Shown here: piece by piece, positions 9,762-20,787 of the stretch
Numbering within the stretch: the first letter of the stretch is position 1
Layout of the letters: every line of letters begins with the position of its first letter
Origin: Penium margaritaceum
Lineage: Eukaryota; Streptophyta; Zygnematophyceae; Desmidiales; Peniaceae
Reading direction: 5' to 3'
DNA: 60,039 nucleotides
Assembly (NCBI GenBank): GCA_023375785.1
Contig: SZWC01001208.1
Coordinates: 49,965 to 110,003, forward strand
Position numbers and translations under genes: made by a program
The notes under the pieces: generated by a model
The model's input: only the letters and a program-made list of their open reading frames with translations
Databases searched by the model: none
What the model was told of the DNA's origin: nothing

Positions 9762-10382
9762 TGAAAAGCTTGGCTGGGCTGTGTGGGGACAGACAAGTCT
9801 TAATGAGAAGAGGCCTAGAAGCTCTGTTGTCCAAGCTCCACTCTCGCTCACGTGGCACTCGTGCCCATTCAGCTGACACATAGATGTGAGAACAGCAAAT
9901 GTTTTGGGGAGACGAGCATAACAAATGACTTGGGGAGACGAGCATAACATCATAAGCTGAAAAGGATTCAATGTGACAACTTGACAAAAAATAACTTCCA
10001 CGGCGCATGGGGGGTGACGCACGCGGCAGGGTTAATTTGCCCACAACCCGACCCAGAACCACTGTTTTGGCCAAAACTGAGTGCACACGCACCCGAATGC
10101 AGCACCACCTGAACCTAAGGATGCAGTGTCTCAAGTCAGATGCAACAACTACACAAATGAAAAAACGTGTACATAAGGCTCAAGGTCAGTCCGCCAATAA
10201 AACTCTAGAGGTTGCATCAAAAGGGCGAGTGTCCTCCGAATACTGTGGCAGCTGTCGTGCAGCTACGGATGGATGGATCACCACCTAGCAGGATTCGCAT
10301 GAGGGATGTACATGAGTATGGACACGTCCGAGTTGTCATAGCGAAGTGTATGTACAGACGGGAATAACTCACAATTACAACG
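9762..10382 (-). repeat. 3' LTR of Copia-C (approximate left end)
   Basis: It is diverged from, but colinear with, the Copia-B LTRs. Shared blocks include GGCGCATGG followed by TGACGCAC and CAGAACCACTGTTTTGG. It contains a 26-bp tandem duplication near 9905-9955 (GGGGAGACGAGCATAACA). Its right end abuts a purine tract (minus strand) at 10383-10393. Confidence 0.7.
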
Positions 10383-10702
10383 CTCCCCCATGACCCGATG
10401 GTAGACATGTCTGTACATGTGTAGAACTGGTACTAGTTTGCAACACGATGCTCAAATGTGTAGGCATGCACATCCCACTCTCGGCCACCCTCAAGCTAGG
10501 GGCAAAGTATAACAAGGAATGGCCACCATGAACTTTCCTTCCGCCAGTGCTTTGGTAGTCCGCATATTCCATGTCTATGCCGTCCGTGATGACGAATATC
10601 ACATATTCCATAAAATAGTACACAAATTGATGCTCATTAGTAGTGTCCTTTGTGCATGCATGGAATATACTAGATTTTGTGCAATGGCAAGAGCTCTCTG
10701 GT
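10383..10702 (-). pseudogene. Copia-C 3' end (RNase H/tail region)
   Basis: This segment aligns with 11349-11680 of Copia-B over its length, for example at the shared 'CCATGAACTTTCC'/'CCATGGACTTTCC' and 'CTCTGGTTG' blocks. It is cut at 10702 by insertion of Copia-B. No open frame of useful length remains. Confidence 0.65.
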
Positions 10703-11348
10703 TGAGAAACTATTAAGAAGCTTCCTAGCCTTGCTGCTGCTAACGTGGCGACACTGTCCAGTCAACTGGTGCACAAGCAAGCAAGCAGGTGCAAGAAACA
10801 ACAAGGGTCAGGCTAGGGATACACACAAAGTCTCATAAGCTCCAATATCTCAGTAATGTAGAGAGAGATGACATCTGACGAGTACACAGCATAAATACAT
10901 GCTGCGGCGCATAGCAAGTGACGCACGTGACAGTGTCAGTTTGTCCTAAAATTGGCCCAGAACCACTATTTTGGGCGTAACTCTGCGCACAGGTATCCAA
11001 ACGTTTTACCGTCCAAACCTAGAGATGAAAAACATTGAGCCAGACACTAGGACTGGTCACATGTACAATTCCCACATCGATGAGTGGACAGAAAATGCAA
11101 AACATGGAAATCGGGCTCAGAAGCCAATTCATCAAGAAAACTCCTACGACAACAGAAAAACTACAGAGCATCACAACAAGCACCCGGGATGTTGTGGAAG
11201 CTGTCTGGCAGCTGCTGGTGGGTGGAGCCACCACCCGTCGGTGCTCTGGCACCAGCCGGGTCCGCACCAGGGATCTGCACGAGCATGGACACGAACAAGT
11301 GGTCACAATAAACTGTACAAACAGACGGGGACGACTCACATCACAACA
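10703..11348 (-). repeat. 3' LTR of Copia-B
   Basis: It begins TGAGAAACTATT and ends CACATCACAACA on the plus strand. It is colinear with 23813-24456 throughout, with shared blocks such as AGTCTCATAAGCTCCAAT and GGCAGCTGCTGGTGGGTGGA. Confidence 0.88.
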
Positions 11349-11361
11349 CTTCCCCATGACC
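11349..11361 (-). promoter_or_regulatory. Polypurine tract of Copia-B
   Basis: The minus strand reads GGTCATGGGGAAG directly before the TG of the 3' LTR. Confidence 0.6.
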
Positions 11362-12559
11362 TGATGGTACGCATGTCCATACACGTGCAAAACTACCTCA
11401 GGTTTGCAACAAGATACTCAACAGTCCATGCTCACACACCTGACTCTCAGCCACTCTTAGGCAAGGGGCAAAGCCGGACCATAAAATGACCACCATGGAC
11501 TTTCCGTGTGCGAGTGCCTTGGTCAAGAAATCAGCCCGCTGCATGTCCGTGCCAACCTAGGTGACGGTAATCACCTATCGCTCCATAAGACCATGCACAA
11601 AGTGATGCCCACAGTAATTTTCTTTGAGCGTACATGAAACACACTAGAGTTTTCTACATTTACAAGAGCACTCTGGTTGTCACAGTGTAGAACAATGCAA
11701 GGTACAGACTGATGGAACTCTCAAAACAGACACTATAGCCACACCGCCTCTGCAGCCCCAGCCTCTAAGGAAACATACCCAGCCTGTGATGAGCTACGTG
11801 CAATACAATCCTGCTTGCCACTGTGTCACGACATAACGGTGCCACCCAGGAGGAACACGTAGCCTGTCCTACTACGCCCATCAAGACTCCACATCCATAC
11901 AGAGTCTGTGTAGCTGTCGACTACCATCAAACATTGCCGTTGAAAACAGAGTCCGAGGTACGGTGTGGAGACCACGTACTGCACCACTTGCACAACCATG
12001 TGAAGGGCCCTCGCTTGAGGAAACTGTGAAAACTGTGCAAGGAGGTTTATGGCAAAGGCAATTCCGGGTCGTGTGGTGGCAGCTTAGTACANTTGCCACT
12101 GTGTCACGACATAACGGTGCCACCCAGGAGGAACACGTAGCCTGTCCTACTACGCCCATCAAGACTCCACATCCATACAGAGTCTGTGTAGCTGTCGACT
12201 ACCATCAAACATTGCCGTTGAAAACAGAGTCCGAGGTACGGTGTGGAGACCACGTACTGCACCACTTGCACAACCATGTGAAGGGCCCTCGCTTGAGGAA
12301 ACTGTGAAAACTGTGCAAGGAGGTTTATGGCAAAGGCAATGTCGGGTCGTGTGGTTGTGGCCTAGTACATGAAAGAGCCAATCAGGCTCAAGTAAAGGGT
12401 CACGTCCATTATCTCTCATTGCTGTGCTAGATCGTCCATATTCGGAGCATCTTGTCTATCAGGTGTGATGGGGGTGGAGGGTGTGGGATTTGTACCAAGG
12501 TAGTAAGCAAACTGCTCCTCCACAAAGCGGGCATAACGTGCCTGATGTAACAAGAGTGT
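11362..12559 (-). pseudogene. Copia-B RNase H region, decayed
   Basis: This lies downstream of the reverse transcriptase in the sense of the element, where RNase H is expected, but no open frame shows the domain clearly. It contains the 278-bp direct duplication around the N at 12092. The homologous stretch of Copia-C (24457-25032) has only one copy of that segment. Confidence 0.5.
11815..12370. repeat. 278-bp direct duplication with an N at the junction
   Basis: Copies run 11815-12091 and from 12093 to about 12370, offset 278. They are identical except near the end of the first copy, where several bases differ just before the N at 12092. The second copy's end agrees better with the sister element at 24590-24865. 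This pattern suggests two contig ends that overlap but were joined without merging. Confidence 0.85.
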
Positions 12560-13205
12560 CTACAGCTGACGATCACATACGATCTCCATCTCGTGAAACA
12601 CAGCTACAGGGCCAAGGTCCTTCATCATGTAGACAACGTTAAGGGCTGCCTTAGCCTCCTTCATGACCTCCATAGGAAGAGACACAAGCAGGAGATCGTT
12701 CACGTAGACCAGGATGCCGGTGAATCTCTCAACTGTCTGTCTTAGAAAGAGGGACAAGTCATCGTTACTTTGTACGTAACCGGCACGTGTCAGTGTGCTG
12801 GTGATCTCCAAGTTCCAGCACCTAGGTGACTGTTTCTTGCGCAGACGCCAGACCTTGTCACTGACTACAAATATAGGTGGCCAGACTATGTAGATCTCCT
12901 CCTCTAAGGTGCCATAGAGGAACATGTTCTTTACATCCATCTGGCACAGGTCCTAGTCGTGGTGAGCATTAACCCCAAACAGAGCACGAGCCAACGTGTG
13001 CAAAGGTGTCAGTGAAATTTACACCATCAACCTGTGAGAAGCCCTTGGTTGTCAAGCAAGCCTTGTAGCAATCCAGTGTGCCACCAAACTTCACCTTATT
13101 ACGAAAGAACCACTTTGTCTGTAGCCTTACGCCCAGGCAGAAGGTCAAAAAGCTCATAGACACCGTGCTCACGGATGGTACTGAGCTCATCCTCACAAGA
13201 AGCAC
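12560..13205 (-). pseudogene. Copia-B reverse transcriptase
   Basis: The frame at 12940-12560 shows the Copia RT signature MDVKNMFLYGTLEEEIYI followed by the chain to ILVYVNDLLLVSL. The YVDD catalytic box reads YVND, so the first catalytic Asp is Asn (GAC to AAC). Upstream, 13205-12969 holds the preceding RT region with 'LTTKGFSQVDGVNFTDTFA'. A break separates the two. Non-functional by both lesions. Confidence 0.85.
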
Positions 13206-13679
13206 GTCACAAGACTACATCTTGAGTTGAGAGTGCCTTCTTCAATGTGCCTAGATCAGGCATCGTTGAGGGAGAGCTCTGGGTGGCTAAGACACAGGCC
13301 TCCGGACTCGGTCTGACCACGACAAGGTCGGCTATGGCATCGCAACCGACCAAGAACTCTCGGGATACCAACTCGTAACTGAAAGAAAATGCTGGATGCA
13401 CATCTGTATATTTTTCCTGGACAGTAAGGCCAAGGGTCTTTGTGCCAGGCTCGCCACTCTGAACACTATAAGGCGCGCGTCTAGGCGCTGATTCAGCAAT
13501 CCCCTTGAGCCCTAGAGGCTAGTGGTTGGAGATGACCAACGGGCTCCCGGGAGTAGCCTGATGTTGAGGCGGTAGAGAAGGCTACTAGGCCATAGCCAAG
13601 GGAAATACGTGCATGGACGGGAGTGGGTGTGACTAGAGATGTTGTCACTTGCACAAGATCAGGTATGCCTCAAGGGAGT

Positions 13680-13895
13680 GACACTGGCATAGAATCAGGT
13701 TTGCCTGAGGGGACTGATGCTCGTACAAGATCAGGTGTGCCCAAGGAGACCGACATTGGCACGGGATGAGGTGTGTCATAGGGGACCGACACTGGCACGG
13801 GATCGGGTGTTTGAAAGGGGTTCGACACTGGCACGGGATCAAGTGTGTCAGAGGGGTCTGACACTGGCATGGGGTCAGATGTGTCAGAGGGGCTA
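13680..13895 (-). repeat. 36-bp tandem array in the integrase-RT linker of Copia-B, about 6 units
   Basis: Units start at about 13680, 13716, 13752, 13788, 13824 and 13860, each with GACACTGGCACGGGATC-like sequence. On the coding strand they encode 12-residue repeats of the type DPVPVSNPFQTP. A Pro-rich linker in this place is common in Copia polyproteins; the regular expansion is unusual. Confidence 0.8.
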
Positions 13896-14033
13896 CTAGA
13901 CCAAGAACCACGATGGCCGGATTGTCAGCAGACGGAGACCGCAACACAGGTGAGGAGGCCCGGACGGACCCATCTACAGGACTAGACTCCTCCATCTGGC
14001 GAGAAGCCACACAAATAGGAACGTGGTCAAAGG

Positions 14034-14595
14034 CTAGCGACAGAATTCTGGACAAGTCACGATAGGTGAGAGCCTCAAAGAAGAGAGTATCTCGAGACTC
14101 AACAATGTGATGGTGAGCAGGGTGCCAAAAGTGCCAGGCCTTTGACCATGCAGAGATGCCGAGGAATGTAAACATTCGACCTCGAGGTGAGACCTTGGAC
14201 CCTTGCTGGTCCTCAATGTACCAGACGCAGGCGAGGGACCCCCAAACGTGGGCGACATGGATATTAGCACGATGGTTGAACCACAGCTCGTACGCCGTGA
14301 CATGGTCTGGAAGCGAACCATGTGATAAGTGGTTCTAGACCCATGTCATGTAGGAGAAGCCCTCAAAGGCAAAAGACTCCAGAAGACAGCACTCTGACCG
14401 CATAGTACGAACGTCATCCTCCATGGTGCGGTTCCAACGCTGAGACACACCGTTCTGCTGTGGTGTAGTAGGGGCATCGAGCTGGTGATAAAAACCGTGC
14501 TCAGCAAAGAAGGCATCCATCTTACCTAAGAAATCGCCACTATGATCGGAGCCGAATGAGTGGAAGGTGTAACGAGAGTGATGCTCAACCATCAC
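14034..14595 (-). pseudogene. Copia-B integrase
   Basis: The frame at 14595-14335 contains 'HSGDFLGKMDAFFAEHG' and 'TPQQNGVSQRWNRTMED', the end of the retroviral-type integrase core including the conserved Pro-x-x-Asn-Gly and Arg/Asn-Arg-Thr blocks. The adjoining frame, 14321-14034, continues the C-terminal part, and 14175-13990 carries 'FLGISAWSKAWHFW', the usual FLGYS motif after the core. A frame change and stops separate them. Confidence 0.8.
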
Positions 14596-14916
14596 CAGCC
14601 ACAGGAAGACCGCCAGGGCGGCATCACTCTTGTGGTGGAGGCTGTAAACCCATCACATTCGGGTGAATTCATTGGTCAGGGGTGAGAACATATTGACTCT
14701 GATCTGAGAGAGACTTTATTGGAAGAGGACTGAGAAGGTCTAAATGGACCAACTCTAGTGGACGTAGTGCCCGGGAAGATGAATAAGGGTAAGAGCTGTG
14801 TTGCATCTTACCTTGGGCACAAGAAACACAATCGGTCTTGGGTGGCTTCTGAGAGGAAGCTGCGTCAAGACCAAGGGCTGGCTAACTTTGAATAAGCTTG
14901 GACAAAGTGTCCGAGC

Positions 14917-15420
14917 TCACATGGTAGAGGCGACGATGTAACAAGCACTAGTGCTCAGGGGAGAGAGCACCAGTGAAAAACACACATGCATAAGGGAAAG
15001 GGGAGGAGAAATAGAGGGAATGAAATGAGACACATAATAGAGGTCATCAACCACGGAAGCACAAAGCACGATTGCACGTGTGTCAAGAGCAGTCACTATG
15101 ACTGAGTGCTTAACAGTAAGACCCATCTTGGTGCATGTACGAACAGAGAGCAGGCTGAGATCAAGAACAGGGACATAGAGCACATCAAAAATGTGCAAGG
15201 GGCCAGATGGACCATCAAACCGCACAACCCCAACTCCCTGCATAGGCAATGACTAACTAGACCCCGTGCGAACGGACCGAATGGACGCAACGGGACCGGC
15301 ACAACAAGGTCACTATGACAAAAATTCGTCTGATGGGTGGCACTAGATTCAATGATCCAGGTGCCACTGTGCTCACGAACAGTCTTTAACACTGAAAAAC
15401 ATGTCATAGAACACACTGCC
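14917..15420 (-). pseudogene. Copia-B protease and gag-pre-integrase region
   Basis: The minus-strand frames contain 'GTWIIESSATHQTNF', equivalent to the Copia protease WILDSGATHH with Asp-Ser-Gly changed to Glu-Ser-Ser. They then show 'LHIFDVLYVPVLDLSLLSV', the well-known strand preceding the integrase. The catalytic Asp is lost, so the protease is dead. Confidence 0.8.
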
Positions 15421-15831
15421 TCAAATGGACGTGTAGCAGAGGATAGCCATGAACAACACGGATTTGTGACTCATCAAGCCAGTCGGTACTGTCAGGTCCA
15501 TCCTCATCGTAAACCATTTGAGCTCCTTTACAAGCATTATCACGGGCACCAAACGCATTATAGGCTGTCTTGGGACCACTCGTCTGTGAGAAAACACTCA
15601 CACCTCCCTGAGTATGAAGCGTCCGCAACAAAGGAAGCTCCACAATCGTGCGGTCCCGAGGATCCATGTCACTGTTGTTGCCTGGTAAACCTGATGCATC
15701 TGCTACAGTCGTGGTGGCGACACGCTCCGTTCGTGTGTCACTGGAGGAAATCCGCTACGTGTGCATTGTCTGAAGGCTGTGAAAAATCTGAGGCCAATCA
15801 AGTGGCTGCTCACACTCAATGTAGCGGTAAG
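15421..15831 (-). pseudogene. Copia-B gag C-terminal region, interrupted by Copia-A
   Basis: This lies between the protease and the insertion point at 15831/15832 and probably includes the zinc-knuckle region. Its last bases (AATGTAGCGGTAAG) align with an uninterrupted stretch of Copia-C near 32300, and the rest of that stretch resumes after Copia-A. Confidence 0.55.
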
Positions 15832-16547
15832 TGTTGACATGGTGTGCCCCTTGCCATGATTGCCGTTGATCGTACTTCCTGGTTCGACCACTTGAGGAGT
15901 GGGCAGACACTTGATCTGACTTGATTTGGATTCTTTGGATTGTCCCATGTAAGATTGAGCTTTGAATTGCTCATTTTTAGTCAGCATTCAGAAATTTAGC
16001 CTAGCCCAAAGTTTGGGCGTTTGGCGTTGACTCTGGTACTCGCCATGGGTGGCAGGATAATCCACCGCCAGTGATCCAAGTTCATCTACAACGAGCTCCA
16101 AATGTACCAGGGGCATGAATGAAGTGACCAAAAGGACCTCCTTGACCAGGGTGAACTTTTCCTTGACTCCTGGACGAGTAAAGGCGCTCCGACGGGTCAT
16201 CGTCGAAGCGCCTCCCATTGCCTAGCGTGTAAGGCAAGGTGGAAGGCTCCACCAAGGGTTACTTCAACGGCTGTAGCTGGGGCTTTACTACTCCAATTTG
16301 GATGTGCTTGGATGCGTTGGAAATCTTAGATCACAGGCTATAAGGATGCAATGTAATCTCACTATGCTAAATAACAAAAACGTATTTCGATTCAATTCTA
16401 CTGAATTCGACGTGTTCTTCCCACTCATATCCATGATCCTTGTGCTCCACACTCTTAACCATTGGTGTCCATTGCCGCAAACACTGGTAGCATACATCAG
16501 TGAGATCTAGTCATTCTTGAGGGTGCCACAACACCTACTAGTGCCAA
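15832..16547 (+). repeat. 5' LTR of Copia-A
   Basis: It starts TGTTGACATGGTGTGCCCCT. It carries one copy of the GGGTCATCGTCGAAGC region that is triplicated in the 3' LTR. No clear primer-binding site follows it. Confidence 0.85.
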
Positions 16548-16616
16548 GGAAGGGTTATGGGCCCACGTGCCTAGAAGGGCCCTAGCTCTATAGCTTTCAC
16601 ACTACCACCGCGCACC

Positions 16617-17410
16617 ATGGCAACAACTGAGCAAGAGAGCATCGGCGCCGTCTCAAAGTTTGACAGGAACGGCTTTCCTTTGTGGAGGTGGCAGATTGAG
16701 GACTACCTTGATGACAAAGGCCTGCTTGAGCTGTTCAACGGTAAAGAAGCTGCCCCTCTGGATACTACGACGCCAGAGGAAGTGGACAAATACAAGAAAT
16801 GCAACAAGAAGGCGCTTACTTTATTGGTGTTCGTGCTAGCTCCGACGTAGTGCGCAATAATTCAAGGATGTACGGAGGCCACGGTGGCCTGGAAGAAGCT
16901 CTGTACCATGTACCAGTCCACCAACCTTGCTAACCAACTCTTTGTCTTCAAGAAGCTCGTCACTCTCCGAGCCAACGACTACGATGAAATCATGGAGATC
17001 CTACAGCAGATAGAGTCACATATTGACGAGTGAGTAGCCACTGGGTGGAAGGTTGACCCTTGGCTGCAAGCTATGATCCTCCTCCTAGCCTTGCCGGACA
17101 GTTGGAGTCCCATGATCACTGTCGTAGGCGGCTAGTCCGCCGATGAGATGAATTCACCAAAGGTGGCTGAGTACGTCCGCAATGAATGGATGCAGCGTGG
17201 CGGGAGAGAGAGGGGGGAAACATCTCGTTCTGCCTATGCCGTCTACCCTGAAGGTGGAGGGGGAGGCAAGAAGGGGAAGGGTGCCAAGCAAGGCACCAAG
17301 AAAGGTGAGAAGAAGGGAGAGTACTACGTATGTGGCAAAGAAGGCCACTATGCATGAAATTGCTCCAACAAGAAGTCGGACCAGTCGGGGAAGGCTGGAA
17401 AGAAAGACAG
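16617..17410 (+). pseudogene. Copia-A gag
   Basis: It starts at the ATG at 16617 (MATTEQESIGAV). The N-terminal 'FDRNGFPLWRWQIEDYLDDK' is the Copia Gag strand normally read as 'L.G.NY..W...M...L'. The first frame ends at a TAG at 16848, most simply a CAG changed to TAG. The frame resumes with the UBN2-type helical region and ends with a zinc knuckle near 17325-17370, where 'YYVCGKEGHYA' then stop then 'NC' shows the first Cys replaced by Tyr and a sense codon turned to TGA. Confidence 0.8.
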
Positions 17411-17417
17411 CCATACA

Positions 17418-17944
17418 ATGATGGCAAAGGAGTCTGCACACTTGACAGATCCGGGAGTCTCCGTGATTGACTCAGGATTGGGCTGCCACACGCAATGCAA
17501 GTGGACGGCATTTTTCACCTATGGTACCTCGGAGTGGCGCATGATGGTGGCCAACGGCAAAACAGAGTTGGCTGTCGGTGAAGGTAACTTTTGCATCGAG
17601 GTGGATGTGGACGGAGAAGCTGTGATGAGCACAACTCACGACGTGCTCCACATGTCCAATTTTGGGGCAAATGTGCTGTTAGTGAGCCGCCTTACCGAAA
17701 ACGGGCATGAGGTGCTCTTCAACAAGAACGAGGCCATCATCTGAAAGGAGGAAAATGGCCAGGTGATTTCACGTGGAAAGCGAGTGGATAACTAATACCT
17801 ACTCTGTGCAAAGATCCTTGGCAGGTGGATGAGGTCCGACGTCGTCCACATCGCAAATTAGGACAATGGAGACTTGGACATGTGGCACTGCCGCCTGTGT
17901 CACATCGCTCCCTCAACTGTGAGGGACATGGCATAGAAGGAAGT
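17418..17944 (+). pseudogene. Copia-A protease and gag-pre-integrase
   Basis: The frame contains 'VSVIDSGLGCHTQCKW' with an intact Asp-Ser-Gly active-site triad, then 'DVLHMSNFGANVLLVSRL', the pre-integrase strand. Further on, 'LDMWHCRLCHIAPSTV' provides the conserved Trp-His and His of the gag-pre-integrase domain. Stops at 17742 and beyond interrupt it. Confidence 0.82.
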
Positions 17945-18059
17945 GGTGCGGGGTCTTGAGGTCAAGAGCCTCGATGCAGCCAAAAATGTGGTGTACGAGT
18001 CGTGCATGGCCGGCAAGGCAACACGGTAGCTGTTTTATGGCAAAGGGACACGTGCAGTG

Positions 18060-18840
18060 GCAAAACTGGAGGTAGTGTACACTGATGTGTGCGGACCATT
18101 TGAGAGCTCCATCGGGGGCGCTCGCTCCATTGTTACCTTCATCGACAATCATAGCCGCAAGCTCTACCTCTACATCATTAAGAGGAAGAGTGCTGTCTTG
18201 TCGTGCATGTAGGAGTTTGTGGCGAAAGTGGAGCGGCAAACAGAGTTGAAGGTGAAGGCGTTCCGGGACGACAAAGGCAGTGAGTACGAGGACTGCTCGG
18301 CATGGATGAAGAGCAAGGGATTACGTGGCAGAAAACTATGCCACATTCTTTGCAGCAGAACGACATCATTGAGAGGGCGGATCGCACCATCCTCAACATG
18401 GACCGGTCTATGTTGAACGATGCTGGCCTCGCGTAGCGGTACTCGGGCGAGGCGGCACAGATAGCGGCGTACATCATGAACCTGACGCCAACAAACCTGC
18501 TAAAAGACGCAGAGTCCATGGTGTAAAAGATGCCACAAGAGGTGTGGAGCAGGAGCCAACTGTGGCTCACCTCCACAAGTTTGGCTATTTGGCACATGCT
18601 ATTGTGCAGGCACGGGAGAAGCTGGACAAGCTGGATCCACGAACTCGCCGGTGTATCTTCGTCGGGTACGAGAGCGGGACCAAGGCGTACCGGCTCTTTG
18701 ACCTGCGGAGGTGGCAGATCAAGAAGAGTCACGACGTCACGTTTGACGAGGGCAGTTGTTGGAAGGACAAGGACACAGATCTCTCCAAGCGTGGGGAGTG
18801 GTTGCCACTCCTTGAGGGGAGACCCTGGAGGAAGTAAAAG
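18060..18840 (+). pseudogene. Copia-A integrase
   Basis: The core begins with 'LEVVYTDVCGPFESSIGGAR' and 'IVTFIDNHSRKLYLY', carrying the first catalytic Asp. 'FRDDKGSEYED' carries the second Asp. A frame shift follows near 18330. The last part of the domain is visible in the next frame and then at 18544-18837, which contains 'HKFGYLAHAIV' and 'RRCIFVGYESGTKAYRLFD', the typical post-core region. Confidence 0.82.
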
Positions 18841-19131
18841 AGGGTGATGTCCTAGCAGCTCCAAGTGGCGAGAACCATCCGGGGGATGGGGGAGTGGCTG
18901 ATTTGCACTCAGCCGAGTCGGACAATGAGTCTGAAGCACCGGCAATAGTGGAGCTGAATCAAGAGGTGGGGAGTGAGCCCGCATCTCCACGGTCCCTGAG
19001 AGAGGGGGAGCAGGAGAGTGGTGTGAGTGGCACCACAAGAGGGCAGCAATAGCAGTAGCAACAACAACAGTAGTCTCAACAGTAGCAGCCTCGGAGAAGC
19101 GAACACGCAAGGAGGATAGCAAAGCGGTACG

Positions 19132-20172
19132 ATGTTGCTGAGGGCATCTGGACTGGGTTCACTTGAGCGTTCTTTGCGTCAGAGGATCCTGAGACCGTCT
19201 AGGAGGCTTTGCAATGGAAGGATGGGACTGAGTTGGAGGCAGCTCGCCTCCCATGAAGAGAATGGCACTTGGCAACTGATCGACAGGCTGGAGGGCGCAA
19301 ACATTATTGGCTCCAAGTGGATCTTTAAGAAGAAGATCACCAAGAAGGAGAAGGTAGAGCATTACAAGGGACAACTTGTTATGAAGGGGTGCACCTAACG
19401 AAAGGGTGAACACTACGATGAAACCTTCACACCGGTGGCAAAGTTTACCTCCATCTGCTCCATCCTCTCGGTGATGGCAGCGCGCAAATACGAAGTCCAC
19501 CAAATGGATGTGACAACTGCATTCCTCATCGGCGACCTGGACAAGGAGGTCCTCATGGAGGTGCCGGAGGGGGTGGACGCATCGCCGAGAATGGTGTTCC
19601 GGCTTTGCCAGGCGCTCTATGGATTGAAGCAAGCACCACTCATGTGGTACCTGAAAATGGATGGCTTCATGGCCGAGCTTAGCTTCAAGCGATGTGAAGC
19701 GCATCAAAATGTGTACGTGCAAAAGCAGTCGGTGTTGCACCAGATCGTGGTTCTTTACGTCGATGACCTCATCCTCGTGTCATCGGACATGGAGGAATCG
19801 GTAAACCTGAAGCGACAGCTGGGTGGTCGGTTCAAAATGACCAACATGGGCGAGCTTGAGTGCTACCTCGACGTCTCCATCAAGAGGGACTGCAAGGCAC
19901 GCACGCTGGATATGGGGCAGGCAAAGCACATGCAAGAGGTGCTCTGCCCCTACATCATGGAGGAGTGCAATCCCATCGGCACACTCATGACCACCACATG
20001 TGAGCTGAGCTCGAGCATGGGGCTGAGCACGGATGAGGAAAAGGAGGAGATGGCAGGTGTGTCGCACCAGTCCGTTTTGAGGAGCATCATGTACGCCATG
20101 GTGGTGACGCGACCCAACCTGGCCTTTGCGGAGGCCATGAGCCTAAGCCACTATGAGCCGCTATGTTGCTGA
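19132..20172 (+). pseudogene. Copia-A reverse transcriptase
   Basis: 'NGTWQLIDRLEGANIIGSKW' begins the Copia RT domain. A TAA at 19396 falls where a Gln codon is expected, consistent with CAA to TAA. The frame from 19435 is open for 245 codons with 'HQMDVTTAFLIGDLDKEV', 'ALYGLKQAPLMWY' and the intact catalytic box in 'VLYVDDLILVSSD'. It ends at 20172, in the segment preceding RNase H. Apart from the single stop it is nearly intact. Confidence 0.9.
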
Positions 20173-20245
20173 CTCTAGACCACTGCATTGGCAAGCGGTG
20201 AAGTGAATCCTCCACTATCTCAAGGCGACAGAACAGTCACAACTC

Positions 20246-20690
20246 GTGTTTGGAGGAGGAGTGCATGGCGACTCCCTTGAGTTGGTCGGCTACTCCAATG
20301 CCGACTGGGCTGGTGATGTGGATGACATAAAGTTAATGACGGGGTACGTGTTTGTGCTTAGTGGTACAGAAGTTTCATGGGCAAGCAGGAAACAGGACTG
20401 TCTGGCACTGTCCAGCACCACAGCGGAGTACATTGTGCTGGCAAAAGCTGCAAAGGAGGCGGTGTGGTTGTGGCGAATGTTAAGGGAGATCGGGGTGTAA
20501 CAAAAGAAATGGACGGTACTCAATGTAGAAAACATGAGTGCCATCAGCCTCATCCAGAACCCTGTGCTGCACAGGAGGACCAAGCACATTGAGATCCGGC
20601 ATCACTATGCGTGAGATGCGGCTATTGTGCATTGTGGCACTAAGCGCATGCTTGTCCATGCCATGACCAAGGCATAGCCCAAGTACAGGC
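20246..20690 (+). pseudogene. Copia-A RNase H
   Basis: The frame at 20246-20500 contains 'LVGYSNADWAGDVDDIKLMT', 'EVSWASRKQDCLALSSTTAE' and 'AKEAVWLWRMLREIGV', the standard Copia RNase H with its Asp and Glu residues. A shift near 20500 moves to a frame with 'NPVLHRRTKHIEIRHHY', the expected ending, then stops. Confidence 0.88.
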
Positions 20691-20774
20691 ACAACATGAG
20701 CTGCATGGAGCTTGTTCTGCGCTTTGAGATTTAAAATACTACAGGTTCTAAGGACAGGGTATCAAGGCTGTAGT

Positions 20775-20787
20775 GCAAGGGGGTGAT
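20775..20787 (+). promoter_or_regulatory. Polypurine tract of Copia-A
   Basis: GCAAGGGGGTGAT directly precedes the TG of the 3' LTR. Confidence 0.75.

Noticed and set aside
12159-12419. Minus-strand frame repeated at 11881-12162
   Set aside because: The apparent duplicate protein is the 278-bp duplication around the N, probably an assembly artefact.
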